Assembly: GCF_003667345.1 (NCBI RefSeq)
Contig: NZ_RCWF01000015.1
Coordinates: 1-54,177 of the forward strand
DNA from: Poseidonibacter antarcticus
Lineage (GTDB): Bacteria > Campylobacterota > Campylobacteria > Campylobacterales > Arcobacteraceae
Direction: 5' to 3'
Length of the DNA: 54,177 nt
Below, piece by piece: positions 1-9,703 of the stretch. The position numbers and the translations under genes are program-made. Every line of letters starts with the position of its first letter. The stretch's first letter is position 1. A model generated the notes under the pieces. The model saw only the letters and a program-made list of their open reading frames with translations, ran no database searches and had not been told where the DNA came from.

Positions 1-1
1 A

Positions 2-73
2 CAAGAAACAATAGCACAAGAGTTAAAAGAACTAGCATCTAATTTTGTGATTTATACTCAATCTACGTATTAA
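2..73 (+). CDS. 3' end of an unidentified protein-coding gene (partial)
   Basis: An open frame enters from the left edge and ends at TAA 71-73, giving 23 C-terminal residues that finish with the residues VIYTQSTY. The tail is too short to assign to a family. The next gene starts 38 bases later on the same strand, so the two may be co-transcribed. Only the frame and the stop codon are seen directly; that it is a real gene is inferred from its codon use and the lack of any other gene there. Confidence 0.5.
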   Translation, partial: QETIAQELKELASNFVIYTQSTY

Positions 74-111
74 GAATATTTACTAGGTAATTTATTAAAT
101 AAGGATCAGTT

Positions 112-1035
112 ATGGAAATAAAAGGCGAAGAGTTTATAAAGAAAGTTCATCTTCAACAAGAAAGAGAAGAGTTAGAACAAAAATTAAGTGAATTAGAAGA
201 AGTTCAATCTTCAATTGGAGAAAACAGTACTATCTCTAATGAAAATATTGATAAAAATATTAATAAAGAAAATGATACCCAATTAGGGAATATCATGCTT
301 GATGAACCAAATACTAATGAAGAAAACAACAAGAAAAAGTACCTAATATTAGGTCTTGTTCTTGTTATCTTATTTTTATTTACAATTATAATAATACGTC
401 TTTTAACTGATGATTCAAAAGAAGATGCTTTTACAAATAACAAAACTGATCCAATTGAAACAAGAACAACTACTGAAGATAATAATATAGAAGAGAACTT
501 TCAAAAGATTATGAATGAAAGAATCAAAAATGATGCTACTGAAAATCAAAAACAAGAAGTTAGTTCTGAAGAAAAAATAAATGCAATAAATGAACAAAAA
601 GAGATTGCAGAAAATAATAAAGAACAAATTTCAGATGATATCTTAGACGAAACAATTCAAAAAATTGAAGCTAAGGTTACTCCAGAAAAAAAAGTTGTAA
701 AAAAAGAAGTAGTTAAAAATATAGTTAAGAAAAAAGAAGTAGTTAAAAAAGCCCCTAAAAAATCTGTACAAGATTTAGTAAAAGATATTTCAAGTAGTGC
801 TCCAAAAGGATATTTTGTTCAAATAGGTGCATTTTCAAAAAAACCTTCTAATTCATATATTAATAGAATTAGAAATGCAAATTTAAAATATAAAATTTAT
901 CAAGTTAATATAAAAGGAAAACTTTTCAATAAAGTTTTAATAGGACCATATTCATCAAGAGCAAGTGCTAGTGAGAATATAAAAAATATCAAGAATAAGC
1001 TTAATGTATCAAGTGCTTATATTCTTAAATTTTAA
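112..1035 (+). CDS. SPOR-domain inner-membrane protein
   Basis: This 307-residue protein has a charged coiled-coil-like N-terminus (about residues 8-35), one membrane segment at about residues 77-96, a long Lys/Glu/Asn-rich linker, and a SPOR domain at about residues 232-307 that begins with the residues GYFVQIGAFSKKPS. SPOR domains bind glycan strands lacking stem peptides and usually bring proteins to the division septum. The topology (cytoplasmic N-terminus, periplasmic SPOR) fits FtsN- or DamX-like proteins, but no orthology is claimed. AAGGA at about 101-105 serves the ATG. trpE follows after 13 bases, so the gene probably belongs to the trpE-pdxJ-pdxA transcript. Confidence 0.85.
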   Translation: MEIKGEEFIKKVHLQQEREELEQKLSELEEVQSSIGENSTISNENIDKNINKENDTQLGNIMLDEPNTNEENNKKKYLILGLVLVILFLFTIIIIRLLTDDSKEDAFTNNKTDPIETRTTTEDNNIEENFQKIMNERIKNDATENQKQEVSSEEKINAINEQKEIAENNKEQISDDILDETIQKIEAKVTPEKKVVKKEVVKNIVKKKEVVKKAPKKSVQDLVKDISSSAPKGYFVQIGAFSKKPSNSYINRIRNANLKYKIYQVNIKGKLFNKVLIGPYSSRASASENIKNIKNKLNVSSAYILKF

Positions 1036-1048
1036 AAGCTGAGTTAAT

Positions 1049-2458
1049 ATGAATTTTTATAGTAAAGAACTTTTTTTAGACCAATTTACACCTGTTTCAA
1101 TTTATGAAAAAATAAAAGTATTATACAAGAATGAAATAACATTTCTTTTTGAAAGTACAATTAATTCGAGTGAGGGAAACTATTCATTTGTTATTATAGG
1201 TCAAAGAGAACGAGTATGGTATGAAAATAATACTTGTTTTCATAAAAATGAAGAAGGTGTAGTATCTAAAGTAAACTCTAATCCATTAAAATTTTTACAA
1301 GAGTATTATAAAAAATTTGATAAAGAATTTTATAAGCAAAAAGCTAGTGAACTTGGAATTGGTTTAGTTGATGGTTTTATTGGAAATGTCGGTTATGATA
1401 TGGGTAAAGAGTTTGAACCTAGATTAAAAGATTCAATGAGTAATCTTGTTGACCAATTAAATATTCCTGATTTAGATTTAATCAGACCTAATATAATTTT
1501 AGGTTTTTCTCATAAAACATCAAAACTTGTAATGATTACATCTGTTGAATCAAAAAAAGATGAACTTGATAAAATAGAAAAAGAACTTTATACACCTTAT
1601 AAATATAATGCACCTAAAAAAGCTGAAATTTTAGATGAAGGTAAATTTAATTTTTCAAAAGATGAGTTTTTTGAAATGGTTGCAAAATCAAAAGAAATGA
1701 TTAAATCAGGAGATGTATTTCAGATTTTAATGTCAAATAGATTTATTCAAAAAGCAAAAGTTGACCATTTTAGTTTTTACAGAGCTTTACGAAGTAAAAA
1801 TCCAAGTCCCTATCTTTTCTTTTTAGAGTATGAAAACTTTTCAATTGCAGGTTCTTCACCTGAAGTAATGATAAAACTTCAAGATGGACATTTACTTTTA
1901 AGACCAATTGCAGGTACACGAAAAAGAGGTTCTACTATTGATAAAGATTTAGCAATGGAAAAAGAGCTTATTAATGATAGTAAAGAGCGAGCTGAGCATT
2001 TAATGCTTGTTGATTTAGGTAGAAATGATGTAGGTCGTGTTGCTAAACCAGGTACTGTTAAAGTAAGTGATTTAATGAGAATTGAGAGATATTCACATGT
2101 AATGCATATAGTTTCTGATGTTGAGGCAGTTATTGATGATAAATATGATATGTTTGATTTATTTGCAGCAACTTTTACAGCAGGAACAATGTCAGGTGCT
2201 CCAAAAATTAGGGCAATGGAATTAATAGCACAGTATGAAGGAATTAAAAGAAATTTCTATGCTGGAAGTATTGCATATTTTGGTTTTAATGGAAATATGG
2301 ATTCTACAATTACAATTAGAACTACTATGCTAACAGATGATACTCTAATTTTCCAAGCTGGTGCAGGAATTGTTGCTGATTCAAATCCTGATGATGAATA
2401 TTTAGAAGTTCAAAATAAATTAGCGGCTAATATTAATACATTAAAAGATTTATCTTAA
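1049..2458 (+). CDS. trpE: Anthranilate synthase component I
   Basis: This enzyme makes anthranilate from chorismate, using ammonia supplied by a TrpG glutaminase subunit, in the first step of tryptophan synthesis. The 469-residue length is normal for the family. The chorismate-binding half carries PIAGTRKRG, the block from ELINDSKERAEH to LVDLGRNDVGRV, and TAGTMSGAPK. The Ala in PIAGT points to TrpE, because PabB-type aminodeoxychorismate synthases usually have Lys there. No trpG or other trp gene lies beside it; the next genes make vitamin B6. So either the trp genes are scattered in this genome or this is a stand-alone copy. Confidence 0.9.
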   Translation: MNFYSKELFLDQFTPVSIYEKIKVLYKNEITFLFESTINSSEGNYSFVIIGQRERVWYENNTCFHKNEEGVVSKVNSNPLKFLQEYYKKFDKEFYKQKASELGIGLVDGFIGNVGYDMGKEFEPRLKDSMSNLVDQLNIPDLDLIRPNIILGFSHKTSKLVMITSVESKKDELDKIEKELYTPYKYNAPKKAEILDEGKFNFSKDEFFEMVAKSKEMIKSGDVFQILMSNRFIQKAKVDHFSFYRALRSKNPSPYLFFLEYENFSIAGSSPEVMIKLQDGHLLLRPIAGTRKRGSTIDKDLAMEKELINDSKERAEHLMLVDLGRNDVGRVAKPGTVKVSDLMRIERYSHVMHIVSDVEAVIDDKYDMFDLFAATFTAGTMSGAPKIRAMELIAQYEGIKRNFYAGSIAYFGFNGNMDSTITIRTTMLTDDTLIFQAGAGIVADSNPDDEYLEVQNKLAANINTLKDLS

Positions 2459-2474
2459 ATTAAAGGAAATAATT

Positions 2475-3251
2475 TTGTTACTTGGTGTAAATATAGACCA
2501 TATTGCGGTTTTAAGAGAAGCTAGAAAAATAAACGATCCAAATCCAGTTGATGCCCTATCAATTTGTAAAATTGCAGGTGCTAATCAAATCACTATTCAT
2601 TTAAGAGAGGATAGAAGACATATTCATGATAATGATGCAAAAGTTATTTGTGAACAATCTTCTCTTCCTGTAAATTTGGAGTGTTCAATAAATGAAGATA
2701 TTATTGATATTGTTTGCAAACTAAAACCTGCACGTGCAACATTAGTTCCTGAAAATAGAGCTGAAGTTACAACAGAAGGCGGATTAGATGTAAAAGGAAA
2801 TTTTGAAAAACTTCAAAAAGTTATAAAAAAACTTCATGATGAAGAGATAGAAGTTTCACTTTTTATTGACCCAAAAGAAGAGATTATTGAATTAGCATCA
2901 AAATTAAATGTTAAATGGATTGAACTTCATACAGGGACTTTTGCTAATGTTTATGCAATGTTAAACTCAGGATTATCGACAACTCATCATACAATTAAAG
3001 AGTTAGAACTTCCAAGAAAAGAGTTAAAAAATAAATTAAAAAAATCAATAAAAGAGATAAAAACTGCTTGTAAAGTTGCTAAAAAGAATAAATTAAAAGT
3101 AGCAGCAGGACATGGTTTAAATTATCAAAATGTTAAAGAAATCTCTTCTATTAAAAATATTAGCGAATTAAATATAGGTCAAAGTATAATTGCACGATCT
3201 GTTTTTACAGGATTAGAAAAAGCAATTATAGATATGAAAGAATTAATATAA
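2475..3251 (+). CDS. pdxJ: Pyridoxine 5'-phosphate synthase
   Basis: PdxJ condenses 1-deoxy-xylulose 5-phosphate with the PdxA product to form pyridoxine 5'-phosphate, the last ring-forming step of the DXP-dependent vitamin B6 pathway. The 258-residue protein begins with LLGVNIDHIAVLREAR, the conserved PdxJ start, and carries the TIHLREDRRHI and AAGHGLNY motifs of the TIM barrel. Translation starts at TTG 2475, preceded by AAAGGAAA; no ATG in frame would keep the conserved N-terminus. It lies 16 bases after trpE and 10 before pdxA, so pdxJ and pdxA are almost certainly co-transcribed. Confidence 0.95.
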   Translation: MLLGVNIDHIAVLREARKINDPNPVDALSICKIAGANQITIHLREDRRHIHDNDAKVICEQSSLPVNLECSINEDIIDIVCKLKPARATLVPENRAEVTTEGGLDVKGNFEKLQKVIKKLHDEEIEVSLFIDPKEEIIELASKLNVKWIELHTGTFANVYAMLNSGLSTTHHTIKELELPRKELKNKLKKSIKEIKTACKVAKKNKLKVAAGHGLNYQNVKEISSIKNISELNIGQSIIARSVFTGLEKAIIDMKELI

Positions 3252-3261
3252 AAGGTTCAAA

Positions 3262-4185
3262 ATGAAACCAAAAATAGCAATAAGTATTGGAGATATAAAT
3301 GGGATTGGAGTAGAAATTGCTCTACGCTCTCATGAAAAAATTTCTAAAATTTGTCAACCAATATATTGTATAAACAATAAAATGTTAAAACTAGCAGCCA
3401 ATGAATTAAAATTAGATATACCAAATGATTTTAAAACATTTGATACAAAAGGCATATTTGAATTAAAGCCAGGCTATGTTACTAAAAAATCTGGAAGATA
3501 CTCTTATAATTCATTTATGGATGCAATTAAATTAGCAGATAAGAAAAAAGTTGATGCTATTTGTACTTTACCTATAAATAAAGAAGCTTGGAATAAAGCA
3601 GATATTTCATACAAAGGTCATACTGAAGTTTTAAGAGATTATTTTGGACAAAATGCAATAATGATGCTTGGCTGTAAAAAGATGTTTGTTGGTTTATTTA
3701 CCGAGCATATACCACTAAAAAAAGTTCCTAAAAAAATAAATACAGAAGATTTAACAAGATTTTTACTTGATTTTCAAAAAAGTGTTAATTCTAAAAATAT
3801 TGGTGTATTAGGTTTAAATCCACATGCAAGTGATAATGGTGTTTTAGGTGATGAAGAAGTAGAAATATTCAAAGCAATAAAAAATGCAAATAAAAAACTT
3901 GATGAAAAAGTTTTTACAGGTCCTTTAGTACCAGATACAGCATTCTCACCAATGTCAAGAAAAAACTATAAATATTTTGTTGCAATGTATCATGACCAAG
4001 GTTTAGCTCCATTAAAAGCTTTATATTTTGATCAAAGTATAAATGTTAGTTTAAATTTACCAATTATTAGAACTTCTGTTGATCATGGAACTGCATTTAA
4101 TATTGCTTATAAAAATGAAAAAGTAAATTTAAAAAGTTATCTTAATGCAATAAAAGAAGCAATTATACTTATAAAAAATAAATAG
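3262..4185 (+). CDS. pdxA: 4-hydroxythreonine-4-phosphate dehydrogenase
   Basis: PdxA oxidises 4-phosphohydroxy-L-threonine to the amino-ketone used by PdxJ. The 307-residue protein shows the family's metal-binding histidines in KGHTEVLRDYF, NPHASDNG and YHDQGLAPLK, and begins with KIAISIGDINGIG. AAAGG lies just before the ATG. It sits directly behind pdxJ with a 10-base gap, so substrate-linked enzymes are encoded side by side. Confidence 0.95.
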   Translation: MKPKIAISIGDINGIGVEIALRSHEKISKICQPIYCINNKMLKLAANELKLDIPNDFKTFDTKGIFELKPGYVTKKSGRYSYNSFMDAIKLADKKKVDAICTLPINKEAWNKADISYKGHTEVLRDYFGQNAIMMLGCKKMFVGLFTEHIPLKKVPKKINTEDLTRFLLDFQKSVNSKNIGVLGLNPHASDNGVLGDEEVEIFKAIKNANKKLDEKVFTGPLVPDTAFSPMSRKNYKYFVAMYHDQGLAPLKALYFDQSINVSLNLPIIRTSVDHGTAFNIAYKNEKVNLKSYLNAIKEAIILIKNK

Positions 4186-4202
4186 TAATTAGACAAGTTA
4201 AA

Positions 4203-5270
4203 ATGAAAACACTTGAAAATTGCTATGAATTTAACTTTTCAAAAATTACATTTGTAGAACGAAAAATAAGAATAACTCATCCAAAGACTATTATCACAGG
4301 TGCTAGTAAAACGGGTAAGAGTTATCTTATTTATGATTTTTTATCAAATTTCAAAACCAAAGATTATATATATATTGACCTAAAAGACCCAAGAAATTCT
4401 TTGGAAGAAGTAAAAGATAATTTAGCTCTTTTTTTACGACAAAACCAAATCACAGTATTAGTATTAGAAAACTTTTCTTTTGAATTTGAACTTCCATATT
4501 GTGACAATATTATTATTTCAACTAGTATTCCTAAAAGTATAAGAGGTTTTAAAAATATTACAGTAAGTGCTTTAGATTTTGAAGAGTATTTATTGCACGA
4601 TAATAGACATCAAAATATGCTACAAAGTTTCAATAATTTTTTTAAATATGGGAACTTATCAGAAGTAATAAATATTGAAGAACATAAAAAAGTACAAAGA
4701 TTACAAGAAATAATAAAATTACAAGTTCAAAATGAAACTCAATTAGAGATATTAAAACTATTATTTGAAAATATTGATGAAAAAAAATCTTTATATCAAT
4801 TATTTACAACATTAAAAAATAAAATAAAAATTTCTAAAGATAAATTTTATGAAACGTGTAAAATATTTGAGAATAATAAAACAATCTATTTTGTATCAAA
4901 ATATAATCAAGAAAAAGCAAATAAAAAAATATATTCATACAATCACTCTTTTTTAAATGCAATAAGTCATAATAAAAAATTTAAGAATGAGTTTACAAAT
5001 ATGATTTTTTTAGAATTAATTGATAAATATAAGAATATTTACTATTTAGATAATATTGATTTTTATATTAAGTCAAAAAATATTGCAATAGTTGGGATAC
5101 CATTTTTTAATACTCTTTTAGTAAATTCAGCCTTAAGAAAAATTTATAAAATAATGGATGAGTATCAAATAAAAGAACTAAATATCATCACAATTTCTAA
5201 TGATGAGAAAATTTCACATGAAAATTTTAAAATAAATGTAATCCCATTTTATGAATGGGCGCTTAGTTAA
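4203..5270 (+). CDS. P-loop ATPase of unknown role (AAA_14/DUF4143-like)
   Basis: This 355-residue protein has a Walker A motif, GASKTGKS, at residues 33-40, a short Walker B-like segment (ITVLVLENF) and a DFEEYLLHDN stretch like that in AAA_14/DUF4143-type ATPases. The C-terminal half is Lys/Asn-rich and may carry a winged-helix and a nuclease-like segment (residues FYIKSKNIAIVGIPFF), which I cannot assign firmly. It lacks a signal peptide and membrane segments. It follows pdxA by 17 bases and is the last gene before a new promoter. Its substrate is unknown; proteins of this type occur in Campylobacterota, but I cannot name a function. Confidence 0.7.
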   Translation: MKTLENCYEFNFSKITFVERKIRITHPKTIITGASKTGKSYLIYDFLSNFKTKDYIYIDLKDPRNSLEEVKDNLALFLRQNQITVLVLENFSFEFELPYCDNIIISTSIPKSIRGFKNITVSALDFEEYLLHDNRHQNMLQSFNNFFKYGNLSEVINIEEHKKVQRLQEIIKLQVQNETQLEILKLLFENIDEKKSLYQLFTTLKNKIKISKDKFYETCKIFENNKTIYFVSKYNQEKANKKIYSYNHSFLNAISHNKKFKNEFTNMIFLELIDKYKNIYYLDNIDFYIKSKNIAIVGIPFFNTLLVNSALRKIYKIMDEYQIKELNIITISNDEKISHENFKINVIPFYEWALS

Positions 5271-5304
5271 AACTTTATTAATTAGAAATTAAACAAAATT
5301 AGGA

Positions 5305-6042
<738 letters not shown>

Positions 6043-6062
6043 AAATTAAATAAGGAAGAAAT

Positions 6063-6278
6063 ATGAGATTAGAAGAAAGAATGTCAAAAGCTTTAGAAAA
6101 AACAAATAATGATAGATATATTTTAGCTATTGCTGTTGGACAAAGAGCTGATGAGTTAAGTAGAGGGGCAAAACCTTTATTAGCACAAAATACTCAAAAA
6201 ATGAAATATACTGATATTGCTATTGATGAAATTGCAAGTGGTTTATTAGTTATTGAAGGTTTTGTAGACAAAGAATAG
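6063..6278 (+). CDS. rpoZ: RNA polymerase omega subunit
   Basis: Omega is the small RNA polymerase subunit that assists folding of beta'. In several bacteria it contributes to a (p)ppGpp-binding site. The 71-residue protein keeps the core pattern RLEERMSKAL, RYILAIAVGQRADEL and KYTDIAIDEIASG. AAGGAAGA precedes the ATG. It is followed at once by a palindrome and then by spoT, so omega and the (p)ppGpp enzyme are encoded together. Confidence 0.95.
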   Translation: MRLEERMSKALEKTNNDRYILAIAVGQRADELSRGAKPLLAQNTQKMKYTDIAIDEIASGLLVIEGFVDKE

Positions 6279-6301
6279 TTATAAAAGCTTAGCTTTTATA
6301 A
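6279..6301 (+). promoter_or_regulatory. Perfect 11-bp inverted repeat between rpoZ and spoT
   Basis: TTATAAAAGCT at 6279-6289 is mirrored exactly by AGCTTTTATAA at 6291-6301 around one central base. It starts right after the rpoZ stop and ends one base before the TTG start of spoT. As RNA it would form a hairpin over the region where a spoT ribosome-binding site should be. No T-run follows, so it does not look like an ordinary terminator. It may control spoT translation or mark an RNA-processing site. Confidence 0.55.
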
Positions 6302-6302
6302 C

Positions 6303-8465
6303 TTGTCTACTCCTAATATGGATCCGTTTATTAAAAAAGTTCGATATATTAATACTATCGAAGATGCTATCAAAGAGCTTGAAGCTCAAACTACAATTAC
6401 TCCAAAACTAAAAGATTTAATTGATTTTATTATAGAAGCACATTCAGGCCAATATAGAAAAAGTGGTGAACCTTATTGTGTACATCCTATACTTGTAGCT
6501 TCTATTACAGCACATTTTTCTAAGGAAGAATCAATTATAGCAACTGCCCTACTTCATGATGTTGTAGAAGATACAAATTTTTCTCTTGATTATGTTGAAC
6601 AAAGATGGGGAAGTGATATTGCTCATATGGTTGATGGACTTACAAAAATTGTTGAAATAAGAGAGAATGAATTTATACCTTCTGATCATGTAAATGATTC
6701 AAAATTAATCTCATCAGCACTTACTTTTAGAAAAATGTTAATTGCTTCAATTGATGATGTTAGAGTTTTAGTTGTTAAATTATGTGATAGATTACATAAT
6801 ATGCTTACTCTTGATGCTTTAGCTCCGGCTAAGCAAAAAAGAATTTCAGAAGAAACACTTGTTGTTTATATACCAATTGCAAATAGATTAGGTATTTCTA
6901 CTCTAAAAAATGCACTTGAAGATTTAGCTTTTTATTATATATATCCTAAAGAATATAAAATAATTGATGACTTTTTAAAAGAAGAACAGCATGCTATTCA
7001 ATTAACATTTAATACATTTATATCTACAACTAAAAAATTATTAGCAAAAAATGGTTATGACTTAGATAAAATAAAAATCTATAGTAGAATTAAACATCAT
7101 TACTCTATTTATCTTAAAATGCAAAGAAAAGGGATTTCTATTGAAGAAGTACTTGATCTTTTTGCAATTAGAATATTAGTTGAAGATGATATTGATTGTT
7201 ATAATGTTTTAGGATGTATTCATATAGAATATAAGCCATTAATCACTAGATTCAAAGATTATATTGCAACTCCTAAAGAAAATGGTTACCAAACGATACA
7301 TACAACAGTTTTTTATAATTCTAAGATTTATGAAATTCAAATACGTTCATTTGAAATGGATAGAGTCGCTGAATTTGGTATTGCTGCACATTGGAAATAT
7401 AAATCAGGTGTAAAACATACTACAAATTTAAATTGGTTAAAATCTTTAGAATTTTCAAATGAAAATGTAGAAGAGTTCTATCAAGAAACAAAAGAAAACT
7501 TATATGTAGAAGAAATAGTTGTTTATTCTCCAAAGGGTAAAATATACAATTTACCAACTGGTTCAACAGCTTATGATTTTGCATTTGCTGTTCATACAGA
7601 TGTAGGTAAAAATGCTGTTTCTTGTATTATTAATAAAATAAAAAAGCCTTTATTAACTGAATTAAAAAGTACTGATATTGTAAATATTGAAACTGGTGAT
7701 GTCTCAATTGCTAGGTGTTCATGGGTTGATATGGTAAAAACGTCAAGAGCAAAAAAGCAAATTAGACTTTTATGCTTGCATAGACAAAGAGAAATTGATA
7801 ATATGTACGGTAGAAATATTATTGATACTGTTTTTTCAAGATATAATTTAGAAGTTTCAAAGATTTATAATATAGATACACCTTATAAAATTTCTGAAAT
7901 TCTTGATTATTTTAAACATGTTAAGCAAACTATTGAGAAAAAAATTGTTAAAGATAGAGGTATTCTTACAAGATTTAAAATTCTAACTAGTAAAATTAAA
8001 GAATTTAAGTTTGACAATATCTTAATATATTCTAATTTTAGTATAAATTCTGTATCATTTGACCACTGTTGTCACCCTAAATTTGGCGACGATATGGTAG
8101 CATTTAGAAATGGAAATGAAGCGGTAATTCATCACAAAATGTGTGATAAGGCCTATGATAAGATAAAAGCAAAACAGCAAATGCTCTTTTGTACATGGAC
8201 AAAAGATACTTTATACCAATATAAAATGGTAGTTAGTATGCCAAATACAAAAGGTGAACTAGCAAGAGTTTTAATGTACATGTCACAATATGAAGGATAT
8301 ATTCTTTCAGTTGAGTACGGAAGACAACAACACTTGTATAGACAATATTGTGATATAGAATTTGAAATAAATAAATCTAATATAGATGAAGTAAGAAAAA
8401 TTATTGAAAGAAAAGTAAAAGTTATAGAATTCTTCTCAAAAAAGGATGCTTATACTAAGCGGTAA
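6303..8465 (+). CDS. spoT: Bifunctional (p)ppGpp synthetase/hydrolase (RelA/SpoT family)
   Basis: This enzyme makes and degrades the stringent-response alarmone. The 720-residue protein has an N-terminal HD hydrolase domain with intact HDVVED (His85-Asp86), a synthetase domain containing RIKHHYSIYLKM and YIATPKENGYQTIHTTVF, a TGS domain (about 405-465) and a C-terminal ACT-like region. Both catalytic halves look complete, as expected for a bifunctional Rel. The start is either TTG 6303 or ATG 6318, five codons later; neither has a good Shine-Dalgarno sequence, because the palindrome after rpoZ occupies that place. It is followed 18 bases later by tyrS. Confidence 0.95.
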   Translation: MSTPNMDPFIKKVRYINTIEDAIKELEAQTTITPKLKDLIDFIIEAHSGQYRKSGEPYCVHPILVASITAHFSKEESIIATALLHDVVEDTNFSLDYVEQRWGSDIAHMVDGLTKIVEIRENEFIPSDHVNDSKLISSALTFRKMLIASIDDVRVLVVKLCDRLHNMLTLDALAPAKQKRISEETLVVYIPIANRLGISTLKNALEDLAFYYIYPKEYKIIDDFLKEEQHAIQLTFNTFISTTKKLLAKNGYDLDKIKIYSRIKHHYSIYLKMQRKGISIEEVLDLFAIRILVEDDIDCYNVLGCIHIEYKPLITRFKDYIATPKENGYQTIHTTVFYNSKIYEIQIRSFEMDRVAEFGIAAHWKYKSGVKHTTNLNWLKSLEFSNENVEEFYQETKENLYVEEIVVYSPKGKIYNLPTGSTAYDFAFAVHTDVGKNAVSCIINKIKKPLLTELKSTDIVNIETGDVSIARCSWVDMVKTSRAKKQIRLLCLHRQREIDNMYGRNIIDTVFSRYNLEVSKIYNIDTPYKISEILDYFKHVKQTIEKKIVKDRGILTRFKILTSKIKEFKFDNILIYSNFSINSVSFDHCCHPKFGDDMVAFRNGNEAVIHHKMCDKAYDKIKAKQQMLFCTWTKDTLYQYKMVVSMPNTKGELARVLMYMSQYEGYILSVEYGRQQHLYRQYCDIEFEINKSNIDEVRKIIERKVKVIEFFSKKDAYTKR

Positions 8466-8483
8466 AAAAAGGTAAAGATATAA

Positions 8484-9692
8484 ATGGAAAATAAAGTAAA
8501 AGAAGCATTAGAAGAGATAAAAAGAGGGACATCTGAAATTATTGATATTGAATCAATTGAAAAATTAATTAAAAGATATTATGAAACGGGTGAAAACTTC
8601 TATGTTAAGGCAGGTTTTGATCCTACTGCACCTGATTTACACTTAGGACATACAGTTTTAATTCAAAAATTAGCATTATTCCAAAAATTTGGAGGAATTG
8701 TTCAGTTTTTAATTGGAGATTTTACAGCAACTATTGGAGATCCAACAGGTAAAAGTGAAACAAGAAAAGTTTTAAGTGAACAAAATGTATTAGATAATGC
8801 ACAAAGTTATAAAGAACAAGTGTTTAAAATATTAGATGAATCTAAAACAGAAGTAAAATTTAACTCTAAATGGTTAAAAGAATTAGGAGCAGCAGGCTTA
8901 ATTACACTTACTTCAAATTTAACAGTTGCTAGAATGATAGAAAGAGATGATTTCTCAAAAAGATATGAATCAAATACTCCAATTGCAGTAAGTGAATTTA
9001 TATATCCACTACTTCAAGGTTATGATTCAGTTGCTATGGGTACTGATATAGAGTTAGGTGGAACAGATCAAAAGTTTAACCTTTTAATGGGTAGGACTTT
9101 ACAAAAAGCTTATAACTGTAAGAAACAACAAGCTGTTTTAATGATGCCAATTCTAGAAGGTTTAGATGGTGTTCAAAAAATGTCTAAATCACTAGGTAAT
9201 TATATTGGTGTTACGGACGAACCTTTTGATATGTTTGGTAAAATTTTATCAATTTCAGATGAATTAATGTGGAGATATTTTGAATTATTATCTTCTAAAT
9301 CATTAAAACAAATCGAAGAATTAAAAATTGGTGTAGAAAATAAAACTCTTCATCCAAAAGAAGTAAAAGATTCACTTGCTATTGAAATAGTAAATAGATT
9401 TCATGGAATGGGAAAAGGTGAAGAAGCAAAAGCTGAATTTAAAAGAGTTTTTGCAAAAAAAGACATTCCAACAGATATGGATGAATACACATTTGAAGGT
9501 CAAACTTGGATTTGTCAAGCTTTAGTTGATTCTAAACTTGTAAACTCTACTTCACAAGCAAGAAGAGATATAAAATCTAATGCTGTATCAATAAACCAAG
9601 AAAAAATATCTGATGATAAATTAAATTTACAAATTGGTGAATACATTTTACAAAAAGGTAAAAAGAATTTCGCTAGAATAATTATAAAATAA
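8484..9692 (+). CDS. tyrS: Tyrosyl-tRNA synthetase
   Basis: TyrS charges tRNA-Tyr. The 402-residue class I synthetase shows the HIGH-type signature HLGH within [15 protein letters not shown], the KMSKS signature in QKMSKSLGN, and a C-terminal S4 RNA-binding domain (about 340-400). AAAGGTAAAG precedes the ATG. It is an operon member between spoT and the flavoprotein gene, with gaps of 18 and 11 bases. Confidence 0.97.
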   Translation: MENKVKEALEEIKRGTSEIIDIESIEKLIKRYYETGENFYVKAGFDPTAPDLHLGHTVLIQKLALFQKFGGIVQFLIGDFTATIGDPTGKSETRKVLSEQNVLDNAQSYKEQVFKILDESKTEVKFNSKWLKELGAAGLITLTSNLTVARMIERDDFSKRYESNTPIAVSEFIYPLLQGYDSVAMGTDIELGGTDQKFNLLMGRTLQKAYNCKKQQAVLMMPILEGLDGVQKMSKSLGNYIGVTDEPFDMFGKILSISDELMWRYFELLSSKSLKQIEELKIGVENKTLHPKEVKDSLAIEIVNRFHGMGKGEEAKAEFKRVFAKKDIPTDMDEYTFEGQTWICQALVDSKLVNSTSQARRDIKSNAVSINQEKISDDKLNLQIGEYILQKGKKNFARIIIK

Positions 9693-9703
9693 AAGGGCTA
9701 AAT

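Noticed and set aside
6279-6301. The rpoZ-spoT palindrome taken as an intrinsic terminator.
   Set aside because: No T-run follows it and spoT begins one base later, so ending transcription there would cut off the enzyme gene.
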